This document shows positions 41,747-51,558 of a DNA stretch of 64,000 nucleotides, one piece after another. The DNA is from Chitinophaga qingshengii. GTDB taxonomy: Bacteria > Bacteroidota > Bacteroidia > Chitinophagales > Chitinophagaceae. The stretch spans positions 3,224,001-3,288,000 of the forward strand of contig NZ_JACVFC010000001.1 of the NCBI RefSeq assembly GCF_014529935.1, written 5' to 3'. Position 1 is the stretch's first letter. The number at the start of each line of letters is the position of its first letter. The notes beneath the pieces are model-generated. The model had not been told where the DNA came from. It ran no database searches and saw only the letters and a list, made by a program, of their open reading frames with translations. The position numbers were made by a program, and so were the translations under genes.

Positions 41747-42965
41747 TATGTCCTCCAAACCCAAAGGTGTTGGATAATGCGGCTCTCACTTCTCTCTGTT
41801 GTGCGGTGTTAAAGGTAAAATTTAATTTCGGGTCTAGCTGAGGGTCGTCGGTAAAATGGTTAATGGTGGGTGGTACAATACCGTTGATGATAGACATGAT
41901 ACAGGCGATGGATTCAATAGCGCCGGCAGCACCCAGCAGGTGACCGGTCATGGATTTGGTGGAACTGATGTTCAGATCATAGGCATGATCACCAAATACT
42001 TTTTGAATAGCCTTTACTTCTGCGATATCACCAAGAGGAGTAGAAGTACCGTGTACATTGATATAATCAATATCATTTGCCTGCAAACCGGAATCTGCCA
42101 ATGCCTGCCGCATCACGTTCATCGCACCCAGTCCTTCCGGATGAGGAGCGGTAATATGATGTGCATCCGCAGTAGCGCCTCCGCCGGCCAACTCTGCATA
42201 AATTTTTGCACCTCTTGCCAACGCATGATCCAATGATTCCAGTACCAGCGAACCAGCACCTTCTCCCATCACAAAACCGTCACGGTCGAGGTCGAATGGC
42301 CGGGAAGCCGTTTTAGGATCATCGTTTCTTTCAGATAAGGCCTTCATGGCGTTGAAACCGCCAACACAAGGCTCATTGATCACATTCTCCGAACCGCCGG
42401 TAACTACCAGGTCGGTTTTACCGTAGCGGATGCTGTACATCGCTTCAATAATCGCATTGGTAGCGGAAGCACAGGCAGATACAACGGAAAAATTAGGCCC
42501 CCTGAAGCCGTGGCGGATAGAGATAGAACCAGCAGCAATATCAAGGATAAGCCTCGTGATAAGGAATGGGCTGAAACGGGGAGTCCCGTCTCCGGTATGA
42601 AATTCTCTTAGCTCATGACTGAAGTTGATCATCCCACCAACACCGGTACCCCATATCACCCCGGCCCGATCTACATCGATCTTGTCCTTGTTGATACCGG
42701 CATCCAGTATAGCCTGATCTGCGGCAATCACCGCTGTTTGTGTAAAGGGGTCCATCTTACGGGCCTCCTTCTTATCCAGGTAATTGGTAGGGTCGAAATT
42801 CTTCAGTTCACAAGCAAAACGGGTTTTGAACTTGGAAGCGTCAAATTGACGGATATAATCCGCGCCGGATACACCGTTCGCCAATCCGTGCCAAAATTCA
42901 GCTACGGAATTGCCGAGCGGTGTAAGAGCGCCTAAACCTGTAACGACAACTCGTCTTGGTTGCAT
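41712..42965 (-). CDS. fabF: beta-ketoacyl-ACP synthase II
   Basis: A 417-residue condensing enzyme of fatty acid elongation. The active-site cysteine is in FSVVSACASATNAI, with the two histidines in NVHGTSTPLGDIAEV and SSTKSMTGHLLGAAGAIESI. The N-terminal MQPRRVVVTGLGALTPLGNS is typical. It extends acyl-ACP with malonyl-ACP. It follows acpP after 23 bases and overlaps rnc. Confidence 0.96.
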   Translation of the reverse strand: MQPRRVVVTGLGALTPLGNSVAEFWHGLANGVSGADYIRQFDASKFKTRFACELKNFDPTNYLDKKEARKMDPFTQTAVIAADQAILDAGINKDKIDVDRAGVIWGTGVGGMINFSHELREFHTGDGTPRFSPFLITRLILDIAAGSISIRHGFRGPNFSVVSACASATNAIIEAMYSIRYGKTDLVVTGGSENVINEPCVGGFNAMKALSERNDDPKTASRPFDLDRDGFVMGEGAGSLVLESLDHALARGAKIYAELAGGGATADAHHITAPHPEGLGAMNVMRQALADSGLQANDIDYINVHGTSTPLGDIAEVKAIQKVFGDHAYDLNISSTKSMTGHLLGAAGAIESIACIMSIINGIVPPTINHFTDDPQLDPKLNFTFNTAQQREVRAALSNTFGFGGHNASVIFKKFVP

Positions 42966-42988
42966 TAAAACAATTCTGATTAGTAGGA

Positions 42989-43225
42989 TTATTTTACATG
43001 TTCTTCCAGGTAAGCAACTGCCTGGCCAACAGTAGTAATAGTTTCAGCTTGTTCGTCAGGAATGGAGATGTTGAATTCTTTTTCGAATTCCATAATCAGT
43101 TCTACCGTATCCAAAGAGTCAGCGCCTAAGTCGTTGGTGAAGGAGGCTTCAGGAGTTACCTCGGCTTCGTCAACGCCCAATTTGTCAATGATGATCTTTT
43201 TAACTCTTGATGCAATGTCTGACAT
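42989..43225 (-). CDS. acpP: acyl carrier protein
   Basis: The frame opens at a TTG inside the promoter; the ATG at 43225 gives the usual 78 residues ([20 protein letters not shown]). The phosphopantetheine attachment serine is S37 in [19 protein letters not shown]. It carries acyl chains for fatty acid synthesis. A consensus promoter at 43259-43287 predicts a leader of about 29 bases. First gene of the acpP-fabF-rnc operon. Confidence 0.97.
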   Translation of the reverse strand: MSDIASRVKKIIIDKLGVDEAEVTPEASFTNDLGADSLDTVELIMEFEKEFNISIPDEQAETITTVGQAVAYLEEHVK

Positions 43226-43258
43226 AATTTTAAGTGTTTTTGGTTTAAAACTTGACTG

Positions 43259-43287
43259 CAAAAATATAATTTTTATTGAATTGCCAA
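43259..43287 (-). promoter_or_regulatory. promoter of acpP-fabF-rnc
   Basis: On the minus strand TTG (43287-43285), an 18-base spacer and TATTTTTG (43266-43259) form a full -33/-7 pair with an exact TAnnTTTG. It fixes the acpP start at 43225. Confidence 0.75.
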
Positions 43288-43703
43288 CAGATAGCCCGAA
43301 TTTTAACCCCCTGCTACTATGGACAATCCCGCCAAACCCAATACAGTAAACATATTTTGGACTTTGTTAATAAAAGATTTTCTCTCATGCACCCCCCATT
43401 CCAACCAGATATTACCCTTTTCACCCCTCAGATATACCCATTCGGGTATACCCTCCTCTCTTCCAAAAAATGTATATGTCCGCTTCCTAAAATAGCCAAT
43501 TATTCAAATATTCCCCTTTCCGACCCTTCTTAATCTCCATTTAACCCGCTTTTTCACCACTTATCTAACCCCTTAACGCTAATTAACAGTCCCCACATGT
43601 ATTCACAACGCCCATTTATTAAATTTGTCCGGCTTATGGGAAAGCTGTCTGCTATTGAGTTATTGGATTATTTGGATATTTTATGATATAAAGGGTTTCC
43701 TAA
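43288..43703. other. long pyrimidine-rich gap between acpP and the efflux operon
   Basis: About 415 bases without a convincing gene. The plus strand is strongly C- and T-rich from 43380 to 43570 (blocks of CCCC and CTCC), with TATACCC-ATTC-GGGTATA at 43433-43450 as the one clear inverted repeat. An open frame at 43276-43533 is considered chance because it lies in this skewed stretch and shows no protein character. Confidence 0.6.
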
Positions 43704-43717
43704 TGGTTATATAACCA
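43704..43717. promoter_or_regulatory. palindrome upstream of the RND efflux operon
   Basis: TGGTTATATAACCA is a perfect 14-bp palindrome, 64 bases before the adaptor ATG, a common size for a TetR-type or similar dimer site. No regulator gene is adjacent, so the binding protein is not known. Confidence 0.45.
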
Positions 43718-43781
43718 AATAGTATGTACTGCCCTCCGGTTATTTATCAATTAAAAGCGAATCGCAAAAAGGCTCATTAAC

Positions 43782-44867
43782 ATGCCCAACACCAAAAAAA
43801 CAGTCCGCTCCATTATTATATTGGTAGCTGCTGGTATCGTGCTCTTCCTGGTTTATAAAAATATAACCGGCAAAAAGGAAGCAGCTGCTGCCTCCAACGG
43901 AGCCGCCGCTAAAGGCGCCAATTCCCGTCAGCCCCTTACCGATGCGTGGATTGTAAAAGCTTCCTCCCTGGATCAGGCCATTGAAGCAAGCGGAACATTA
44001 CAAAGCAATGAAGAAGTGGAGGTAAAACCGGAAATCAACGGCCGTATCACTCACCTCTATTTTAAAGAAGGTACCTCCGTTAAAAAAGGCGACCTCCTCG
44101 TAAAACTCTACGATGAAGACCTCCGTGCCCAACTGCAAAAACTGAAATTACAACAGGAACTGGCTAAAACAACCCTCGAACGCCAGGAAAACCTGCTCAA
44201 AATAAACGGTATCAGCCGCCAGGACGTGGATGTAACCCGCAACCAGGTGGCGGCATACGGCGCAGACATCGAATTTACCCAGACCCAGCTGCAGAAAACC
44301 GAACTCCGCGCTCCCTTTAGCGGCAAACTGGGCCTCCGCAATGTCAGCGAAGGCGCTATCGTATCCTCTGCCACTGTTATTACCACCCTGCAACAGATAG
44401 ATCCGCTTAAAATGGACTTCGCCGTGGCAGAAAAATATCGCAATGTGATCAAAAATGGCGACCAGGTCAATTTCTCCGTTGCCGGCGATAAAGACGAATA
44501 CAAAGGGAGTATCTACGCCATAGACCCGAAAATTGACCTGACTACCCGCACGGTTAAACTCCGGGCCATCATCCCTAATAATCACGGAAACCTCTTCCCT
44601 GGCTCCTTTGCCAAAGTAAAAATCACCCTGCGAAACATGCCGGATGCCCTCATGATACCTTCCCAGGCAGTCATTCCCGGTACCCGCGATAAAAAAGTCT
44701 TTATAGCGGATAGCGGCAAAGCTAAACTGGTAGTCGTGGAAACAGGTATCCGCACCGAAAGCGATGTACAGATCCTCAGCGGCCTTCAACCCGGCGATAC
44801 CGTGGTTACCACCGGTATCCTGCAACTGAAACCAGGCATGCCGCTGAAGTTCAACAAAATACAGTAA
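43782..44867 (+). CDS. RND efflux periplasmic adaptor (membrane fusion protein)
   Basis: A 361-residue HlyD/AcrA-type protein. It has an N-terminal membrane anchor (about 8-25; SIIILVAAGIVLFLVYK), a barrel-lipoyl half (ASGTLQSNEEVEVKPEINGR, LYFKEGTSVKKGDLLVKLYD), an alpha-hairpin (LRAQLQKLKLQQELAKTTLE) and the second lipoyl and beta-barrel parts (RAPFSGKLGLRNVSEGAIVS, IDLTTRTVKLRAIIPN). It connects the inner-membrane pump to the outer-membrane channel. First gene of a three-gene operon with the RND pump and TolC-like gene. Substrate unknown. Confidence 0.93.
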   Translation: MPNTKKTVRSIIILVAAGIVLFLVYKNITGKKEAAAASNGAAAKGANSRQPLTDAWIVKASSLDQAIEASGTLQSNEEVEVKPEINGRITHLYFKEGTSVKKGDLLVKLYDEDLRAQLQKLKLQQELAKTTLERQENLLKINGISRQDVDVTRNQVAAYGADIEFTQTQLQKTELRAPFSGKLGLRNVSEGAIVSSATVITTLQQIDPLKMDFAVAEKYRNVIKNGDQVNFSVAGDKDEYKGSIYAIDPKIDLTTRTVKLRAIIPNNHGNLFPGSFAKVKITLRNMPDALMIPSQAVIPGTRDKKVFIADSGKAKLVVVETGIRTESDVQILSGLQPGDTVVTTGILQLKPGMPLKFNKIQ

Positions 44868-44939
44868 CAACCATACATATTACCGGCTTACCGCATCACC
44901 ATGCCCGGAACAAGCCGGTAATAGCCAAAACATATTCTC

Positions 44940-47900
44940 ATGAGTCTACCTTCATTATCACTCAAACGCCCCGTCCTGGCAATTGTGATGAATATCATCA
45001 TCGTGATATTCGGTCTCGTGGGCTTTACCTTTCTTGGAGTGCGAGACTTCCCGGCTATCGACCCGCCGATCGTCAATGTGCGGACTTCCTACGCCGGCGC
45101 CAACTCAGATATCATCGAAACACAGATCACCGAACCACTGGAGAAATCTATCAACGGGGTAGCCGGTATCAAAAACATATCTTCCAGCAGCAGTCAGGGT
45201 AGCAGTAATATCACCGTGGAATTTGAACTGGGACAAGACCTCGAAGGCGCTACCAACGACGTGCGCGACAAGGTATCCCAGGCACTTCGCAGCCTTCCGC
45301 CCGATATCGACGCGCCCCCGGTAGTATCCAAACAGGATGCTAACTCAGACGCGATCATCTCCATGACGGTGCAAAGCAATACCCGCAACCAACTGGAAGT
45401 GACCGAATACGGTACCAACGTACTGCTGGAAAAACTGCAAACCATCCCCGGTGTCAGCGCTATTCAGATATGGGGCGAAAAAAGATATGCCATGCGTATC
45501 TGGATGGACCCCGCTAAACTGTCGTCTTATAGCCTCACACCATCCGATATACAAGCTGCCCTGCAAAGGGAAAACGTGGAACTGCCCTCCGGTAAAATCG
45601 CCGGCAACGCCACCGATTTCACGGTGCGTACCTTCGGCCGTCTCTTTACGGAAGATGATTTTAATAACCTCATCATCAAAAATGTAAACGGCTCCGAAAT
45701 ACGTATCCGCGATGTAGGTCAGGCGGTACTGGGACCGGAAAATGAGGAAACCATCCTCAAAGAATCCGGTATCCCCATGATCGCCCTCGCCCTCATTCCG
45801 CAGCCCGGCTCCAACTATGTAGCTATCGCGGATGAATTCTATAAAAGATTTGAACAACTGAAAAAAGATATCCCGGAAGATTATTCAGTCAACATCGCGA
45901 TGGATAACACCCGGTTTATTAAAAAATCTATCGAGGAAGTGGAAGAAACGCTCATCATCGCCCTCACCCTGGTGATCCTGATCGTATATCTCTTCTTCCG
46001 CGACTGGCTCATGGCCCTCCGTCCGTTGGTAGACATCCCGGTATCACTTATCGGCGCCTTCTTTATCATGTATATCTGTGGCTTTACCATCAATATCCTC
46101 ACCCTGCTGGCGATTGTATTAGCAACCGGCCTGGTGGTGGATGACGGTATCGTAGTAACGGAAAACATCTACAAAAAGATAGAAGCAGGTATGCCCCGGA
46201 TGCGGGCCGCCAGAGAAGGTTCCGAAGAAATATTCTTCGCCGTTATCGCTACCTCTATCACCCTGGCCTTCGTATTCCTGCCCATCATCTTCCTGCAGGG
46301 CTTCGTAGGTCAACTGTTCCGGGAATTCGGTATCGTAGTGGCCGGTGCCGTACTGATCTCCGCCTTCGTATCCCTCACGCTCACCCCGGTGCTCAACGTG
46401 AAACTGGGCCGTAAAACACATACCCACTCCTGGTTCTATACCAAAACAGAACCTTTCTTCCGCTGGATGGAAGACAGCTATAAAAGTGCGCTGGAATCGT
46501 TTATGCGTATCCGTTGGGTAGCAGGAATCGTGATCGCAGGTTGCCTGGTACTGATCTATTTCCTGTTCAAAACATTACCGGCAGAACTCGCGCCCCTGGA
46601 AGACCGTGGCCAGTTCCGCCTGTCTATCACCACACCGGAAGGTACTTCTTTCGATTACATGGATAGCTACGTGGATAAACTAACTCAGTTCCTCGCAGAT
46701 TCCATCCCCGAAAAGAAGATTATCCTCAGTGTAACCTCTCCCGGTTTCAGCGGCGCCGGCGCGGTAAACTCAGCCTTCGCCAACGTCATGCTAACGGACC
46801 CGCATGAACGAAACCGCTCCCAGAAAGATATCGTGAACATGGTAAACCGCAATATGGTCCGGTTCTCACAGGGTAAAGTATTCGCTATCGAAACACAAAC
46901 CATCCAGGTAGGACGCCGTAGCGGTCTGCCGGTTTCCTTCGTGCTCGAACATATCAACTTCGATTCCCTCACCCGCGTACTGCCCCGCTTCATGGAAGAA
47001 GTAGGCAACAGCCCGGTATTCCAGGGTACCGACGTAGACCTGAAATTCAACAAACCGGAACTGCGTATTCACATCAACCGCGACAAAGCTACCCAACTCG
47101 GTGTATCCGTACAGGATATTTCCCAGACTTTACAGCTGGCGCTCAGTAACCTGCGCTACGGCTACTTCATCCGCAATGGTAAACAATACCAGGTAATGGG
47201 ACAGGTGTTCCGCGCCGACCGTGATGATCCGATGGACCTTCAGAATCTCTACGTGCGCAACTCCCGTGGTGAAGCCATCCAGCTCGACAACGTGGTAAGT
47301 ATTGAAGAAGAAACCAGCCCACCGATCATCTATCACTTTAACCGTTATAAATCCGCCACCATCTCTGCGGGTCTTGCACCTGGCAAAACCATCGGCGACG
47401 GTCTGAAAGAGATGTACCGCATTTACAACAAACTGGAAAACGAGAAAATAATCGACGATTCCTACACCACCGCGCTCTCCGGGTCTTCCCGCGACTACGC
47501 GGAAAGCGGCTCCAACACTATGTTCGCGCTGGGACTGGCTCTCGTACTCATTTATCTCGTACTCGCCGCTCAGTTTGAAAGCTGGATAGATCCGCTGATT
47601 ATCATGCTTACCGTGCCACTGGCCTTTGCGGGCGCCTTGTTGTCGCTGTGGGTATTCGATCAAACCTGGAACATCTTCTCTCAAATTGGTGTAATCATGC
47701 TCATAGGCCTGGTAACGAAAAACGGTATCCTTATCGTGGAATTTGCCAATCATCAGCGGGATGCAGGGCTAAACAAATCAGATGCCGTTATTCACGCATC
47801 GCAGATGCGTTTACGTCCTATTCTCATGACCAGCCTGGCCATGGCGCTGGGCGCATTACCGATTGCGATGTCACTCGGCGCCGCCGCTACCAGCCGCATT

Positions 47901-48068
47901 CCGCTGGGTATCGTGATCGTAGGTGGTATCGTGTTCTCACTGGTACTGACGCTGTTTGTTATTCCGGCTATGTATACCTTCTTCTCCCGTCATGGCAATA
48001 AGTCAGACGATAACGAAGAAGAGGAAGCAGAAGACAGGGAAGCTGACGTAGCTGCCGCTCATGCATAA
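44940..48068 (+). CDS. RND-family efflux pump (AcrB-like)
   Basis: A 1042-residue inner-membrane transporter of the HAE1/AcrB type. It starts MSLPSLSLKRPVLAIVMNII, has the porter domains with SNSGSSN-like repeats (SSSSQGSSNITVEFELGQDL), a 12-helix layout, and the helix-4 proton-relay segment LAIVLATGLVVDDGIVVTEN with the paired aspartates. The internal duplication is visible (GLVVDDGIVVTEN and GLVTKNGILIVEF). It pumps lipophilic compounds out using the proton gradient. The ATG is 72 bases after the adaptor stop; the C-terminus is acidic (EEEEAEDREADVAA). Confidence 0.95.
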   Translation: MSLPSLSLKRPVLAIVMNIIIVIFGLVGFTFLGVRDFPAIDPPIVNVRTSYAGANSDIIETQITEPLEKSINGVAGIKNISSSSSQGSSNITVEFELGQDLEGATNDVRDKVSQALRSLPPDIDAPPVVSKQDANSDAIISMTVQSNTRNQLEVTEYGTNVLLEKLQTIPGVSAIQIWGEKRYAMRIWMDPAKLSSYSLTPSDIQAALQRENVELPSGKIAGNATDFTVRTFGRLFTEDDFNNLIIKNVNGSEIRIRDVGQAVLGPENEETILKESGIPMIALALIPQPGSNYVAIADEFYKRFEQLKKDIPEDYSVNIAMDNTRFIKKSIEEVEETLIIALTLVILIVYLFFRDWLMALRPLVDIPVSLIGAFFIMYICGFTINILTLLAIVLATGLVVDDGIVVTENIYKKIEAGMPRMRAAREGSEEIFFAVIATSITLAFVFLPIIFLQGFVGQLFREFGIVVAGAVLISAFVSLTLTPVLNVKLGRKTHTHSWFYTKTEPFFRWMEDSYKSALESFMRIRWVAGIVIAGCLVLIYFLFKTLPAELAPLEDRGQFRLSITTPEGTSFDYMDSYVDKLTQFLADSIPEKKIILSVTSPGFSGAGAVNSAFANVMLTDPHERNRSQKDIVNMVNRNMVRFSQGKVFAIETQTIQVGRRSGLPVSFVLEHINFDSLTRVLPRFMEEVGNSPVFQGTDVDLKFNKPELRIHINRDKATQLGVSVQDISQTLQLALSNLRYGYFIRNGKQYQVMGQVFRADRDDPMDLQNLYVRNSRGEAIQLDNVVSIEEETSPPIIYHFNRYKSATISAGLAPGKTIGDGLKEMYRIYNKLENEKIIDDSYTTALSGSSRDYAESGSNTMFALGLALVLIYLVLAAQFESWIDPLIIMLTVPLAFAGALLSLWVFDQTWNIFSQIGVIMLIGLVTKNGILIVEFANHQRDAGLNKSDAVIHASQMRLRPILMTSLAMALGALPIAMSLGAAATSRIPLGIVIVGGIVFSLVLTLFVIPAMYTFFSRHGNKSDDNEEEEAEDREADVAAAHA

Positions 48069-48086
48069 ACTGTTATTAAATTTATT

Positions 48087-49418
48087 ATGAAGAAATATAT
48101 CACCAGCATCGGCCTCCTCTTTGTTTTACTGGGAAGTTCCCTGGCTGCGGCTGCGCAAGAGAAGATACTGACCCTGGAGCAGGCCATAGACCTGGCGCTT
48201 AAAAACAATTACTCCATCCGGCTGGCCAGAAATACCGCGGAACTGTCTGCTAACGATTACGCCTATGCGAATTTTGCATTCGTACCTCGTTTGAATGCCA
48301 CTGCCGGTACCACCTGGAATACAACTGCCACCAAACAGGAGTTCGTCAACGGCACCAAAAGAGATACCAGCGGCATTAAAGGCAATAACATCAGCGCCAA
48401 TGCCACGCTCAGCTGGACACTGTTCGATGGTCTCAAGATGTTCGCTACCCGTGATAAACTGACAGCGCTCAAAGACCTGGGAGAACTGGCGATTAAAGAT
48501 CAGATACAAAACTCCATAGCTACCGTCATCAGCGGCTACTATAATGTGGTGCAACAGAAACAACAGCTGGTAGCCATCCGTGAGCAGGTATCCATTTCAG
48601 AAGAAAGGGTTAAACTTTCTGATGCCAAATTCACCACAGGCCTTGGCCCGAAAACAGACCTGCTGCAATCCAAAGTGGATTATAACGCACAGAAAGCGCT
48701 GCTGCTCCGTCAGCTCACCCTGATAGAACAAAGCAAAGCCTTACTGAACCAGTTGATGGCTGTACCGGTGGGCGCTACCGGGTATGATGTACCGGATTCC
48801 ATTCCCATTAATACGAAGCTGTCTTTTGTAACACTGCAGCAGAATGTCGCCAACAACAACACTGCGATCAAAGTACAACAGCAGAATATCAACATCTCCG
48901 CATTGACGATGAAGGAACGCCGCGCCGACTATTTTCCGGTAGTGACGTTTAACTCCGGTTACAACTACAACCGTAACACGTCCAATGCAGCGTCCAACGC
49001 CTTCAGCCCGCGCTTTAACCGCAATGGCGTATTTAATTACGGGCTCACGGCCAACATCCCCATTTTCAACGGGTTCAATGTAAAACGACAGGTGAAAAAC
49101 GCGCGGATCGATTTTGACTACCAGAACATTACACTCGATAATGTCAAGTCCCAGGTGGACCTCTCCCTGAACAACGCCTTTAAAGATTATGAATACTATA
49201 AAAAGGCACTGGAACTGGAAGAAGAAAACAATCTGCTGGCAGAAGAAAATATGATGGTAGCGCTGGAACGCTTTAAACAGGGCGTATCTACCACCATCGA
49301 AGTAAAACAGGCGCAGCAAAGCCTGGAAGACTCCAACTACCGGCTTATTCAGGCCCGTTACAATACCAAATTGGCAGAAACAGAACTGCAGCGGTTAAAT
49401 GGTTCACTGCTCCAATAA
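48087..49418 (+). CDS. TolC-family outer-membrane channel of the RND system
   Basis: A 443-residue outer-membrane efflux protein with a signal peptide (about 1-23; MKKYITSIGLLFVLLGSSLA) and the TolC coiled helical hairpins in two repeats (LTLEQAIDLALKNNYSIRLA, SYNAEL-like; QEVSISEERVKLSDAKFTT in the order IREQVSISEERVKLSDAKF, and ALERFKQGVSTTIEVKQAQQ). It completes the tripartite pump. It starts 18 bases after the RND stop. A strong terminator follows at 49441-49466. Confidence 0.93.
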   Translation: MKKYITSIGLLFVLLGSSLAAAAQEKILTLEQAIDLALKNNYSIRLARNTAELSANDYAYANFAFVPRLNATAGTTWNTTATKQEFVNGTKRDTSGIKGNNISANATLSWTLFDGLKMFATRDKLTALKDLGELAIKDQIQNSIATVISGYYNVVQQKQQLVAIREQVSISEERVKLSDAKFTTGLGPKTDLLQSKVDYNAQKALLLRQLTLIEQSKALLNQLMAVPVGATGYDVPDSIPINTKLSFVTLQQNVANNNTAIKVQQQNINISALTMKERRADYFPVVTFNSGYNYNRNTSNAASNAFSPRFNRNGVFNYGLTANIPIFNGFNVKRQVKNARIDFDYQNITLDNVKSQVDLSLNNAFKDYEYYKKALELEEENNLLAEENMMVALERFKQGVSTTIEVKQAQQSLEDSNYRLIQARYNTKLAETELQRLNGSLLQ

Positions 49419-49440
49419 CCGATCGGATAAATACCTGAAA

Positions 49441-49466
49441 AGCCCGGATAACCTCCGGGCTTTTTT
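49441..49466 (+). terminator. intrinsic terminator of the RND efflux operon
   Basis: AGCCCGGA-TAACC-TCCGGGCT is a perfect 8-bp GC-rich stem, followed by a TTTTT tract. It ends the three-gene efflux operon, 22 bases after the TolC-like stop. Confidence 0.85.
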
Positions 49467-49542
49467 GTTGGCTACTGCGGGAAAGAAATATCTATGCCTT
49501 AACATTCCTGTAACATAGCCGGCTTATATTTATATCCGGATA

Positions 49543-50088
49543 ATGTTACAACCTCGAACTATGTCTGACAGCCCTCCTAAAGCACATTTTGAAAAATTAT
49601 TTGAGGAGAATAATGCAAAAGTGTACAGGTTCGCGTTCAAGTTGACAGGTGATGCCAACAGAGCGCAGGAAATTACACAGTTATGCTTTGTTCGCCTCTG
49701 GGAAAATATGCACCAGGTAAAGGAAGGGCAGGATGTATTCCCGTTGCTGTTTGTGTATGTTAAGAACCTGGTGATCGACGAAACCCGTAAACTGTACCGC
49801 GAAAAAAAAGCGATGGCCCGGGTGGCCGATAACCCATTGGACGATGCTGTTAACAGCGGGGAAAAACAGTTGCTGCAAAAGGAGTTCGCCACCCGGCTGC
49901 ATAAGCTGGTGGAAAATATGCCGGAACAACGGCGGAATGTATATATGCTCAGCAGAACACATGGTTATAGTCACCGGGAAATTGGTGAGCAGTTATCTAT
50001 TTCTCCCGCTACCGTTAAAAATCACCTGACAGCCGCCCTGCAATATATCCGGAAAGGGCTGGGCCACCATTTTGGTAACAATAGCTGA
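49543..50088 (+). CDS. ECF RNA polymerase sigma factor
   Basis: A 181-residue ECF sigma factor (175 if the ATG at 49561 is used). Region 2 is visible as LTGDANRAQEITQLCFVRLW and region 4 as RRNVYMLSRTHGYSHREIGE with the recognition helix QLSISPATVKNHLTAAL. A -7-like TATATTTA at 49525-49532 lies close upstream. FecR genes normally follow these sigma genes, but here an S41 protease follows after 19 bases; the FecR at 59277-60194 on the opposite strand is a possible partner. This assignment is inference from the lack of any other sigma gene in the region. Confidence 0.88.
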   Translation: MLQPRTMSDSPPKAHFEKLFEENNAKVYRFAFKLTGDANRAQEITQLCFVRLWENMHQVKEGQDVFPLLFVYVKNLVIDETRKLYREKKAMARVADNPLDDAVNSGEKQLLQKEFATRLHKLVENMPEQRRNVYMLSRTHGYSHREIGEQLSISPATVKNHLTAALQYIRKGLGHHFGNNS

Positions 50089-50107
50089 CACACTTCAACC
50101 CAAAAAC

Positions 50108-51481
50108 ATGCGATCTTCCTTTCGTCCGTTTTTCCTTGGTAGTATCGTACTGATAGCCGCTTGCCGCAAAAAAGAGGATATTTCACCGGCACCGACAGGC
50201 CCCGTTACGCAACAGGAAATCAACAATTGGGTACTGGACAGTATGCGTTATTTTTATTTATGGAACGATCAGCTCCCTGCCAATCCTGATAAAAGCGCTG
50301 ACCCTTTTACTTTTTTCAGCAGTATCAAAAACATCTCCGATCGGTTTTCCCTGCTGTACAATCCGGAAGACCCTGCCACCTATGCACATGATATCCGCAG
50401 TAAATACGGAATCGATTTCAGCATCATCAGCTGGCCGCAACGGCCGGAAGGCGTGATGGGAGTGATAAAACTGGTGGTCCCCGGCTCTTATGCAGCCGCA
50501 GCGGGCTTAAAAAGAGGTAGTTATTTTACCCGCATCAACGAAACCAGTCTTACTGCTGACAATGCCGCCGGTCTCAGTGAACAGCTCAGGACTGCCACCA
50601 CCGGTACCCTTACGCCCGCAACGGTAACCGGTAACAATATCATTGAAAACATCCCTGTACAGCTACAGGGGAAACAAATTGTTGTCAATCCCGTGTATAC
50701 GTCGGCGGTAGTCAGTACCACACCGCATAAAACAGGATATATCTTTTACAATGCTTTTATAGACGGATACAACACTAACTTGCTGGAGACATTCAGCAAA
50801 CTGAAAAGTCAGGGCATCACGGAACTCATTATCGATATCCGGTACAATACCGGTGGCAGCCTGGCCGCAGCAGCCATGCTCACCGCGCTGATAGCGCCGG
50901 ATATCACGGAGAACAATGTTTTCGTACAGTATAGTGGCAACAGCCGCCTCGGTTCCCGGACACTGAACTTCGCCACAGCACTTTCTGTTCCCGAAAATGC
51001 AGATCCTGTCAGCTTCGGCGCGTTGCAATCCGCCCGTCTTCAGCTGCCGCGGGTATTCCTGCTAACCGGCAGTCAGACTGTATCCGCCGCCGAACTGCTG
51101 ATCAATAACCTCAAGCCCTATACGAAAGTGATACAGATAGGTGAAACAACGGTAGGAAAAGATAAAGGCGCGGTCATTGTAAAAGACATGCGCAGCCCCC
51201 GGCGTATTCCCTGGGTGCTGCAACCGATTACTTACCGTCTCTCCAATGCCAGCGGGAATGGCAACTACACCCAGGGCATAGCGCCACAATATCCGGTAGA
51301 TGAGATGTCCAGTTTGCCGCTGTTACCATTGGGTGATGCCAGCGACCCATTGATTGCCAAAGCACTGGCCATCATCTCCGGTGGCGGCAGGGCTTCCACT
51401 GAAAACCACCATTTTACCCGTCATATCTACGACGCCGCACAACCCGCTGTGGTCAACAGCATGGTCATCATTCCAAAATAA
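50108..51481 (+). CDS. S41-family (CtpA-like) peptidase lipoprotein
   Basis: The frame opens at a TTG (50072); the ATG at 50108 gives 457 residues with a lipoprotein signal and modified cysteine at C19 (LGSIVLIAACRKKED). It has an N-terminal helical cap (NNWVLDSMRYFYLWNDQLPA), a PDZ-like domain (VMGVIKLVVPGSYAAAAGLK), and the S41 catalytic core: nucleophile Ser in TGSQTVSAAELLINNL and the lysine in IGETTVGKDKGAVIV. It should cleave proteins at their C-termini in the periplasm or outer membrane. It follows the ECF sigma gene after 19 bases and may be a target or regulator of its signalling. Confidence 0.88.
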   Translation: MRSSFRPFFLGSIVLIAACRKKEDISPAPTGPVTQQEINNWVLDSMRYFYLWNDQLPANPDKSADPFTFFSSIKNISDRFSLLYNPEDPATYAHDIRSKYGIDFSIISWPQRPEGVMGVIKLVVPGSYAAAAGLKRGSYFTRINETSLTADNAAGLSEQLRTATTGTLTPATVTGNNIIENIPVQLQGKQIVVNPVYTSAVVSTTPHKTGYIFYNAFIDGYNTNLLETFSKLKSQGITELIIDIRYNTGGSLAAAAMLTALIAPDITENNVFVQYSGNSRLGSRTLNFATALSVPENADPVSFGALQSARLQLPRVFLLTGSQTVSAAELLINNLKPYTKVIQIGETTVGKDKGAVIVKDMRSPRRIPWVLQPITYRLSNASGNGNYTQGIAPQYPVDEMSSLPLLPLGDASDPLIAKALAIISGGGRASTENHHFTRHIYDAAQPAVVNSMVIIPK

Positions 51482-51558
51482 AAAGGGGGAAAAAGGGGTC
51501 AACAAACAATCAGTAATAAATGGAGAATAATCGGTAAAACAGGGTTTCCAAAAGTAAA

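Noticed and set aside
43276..43533. 85-residue frame in the acpP-efflux gap
   Set aside because: It begins in the acpP promoter and lies in a pyrimidine-skewed stretch; the product is Pro/Ser/Leu-rich without a pattern.
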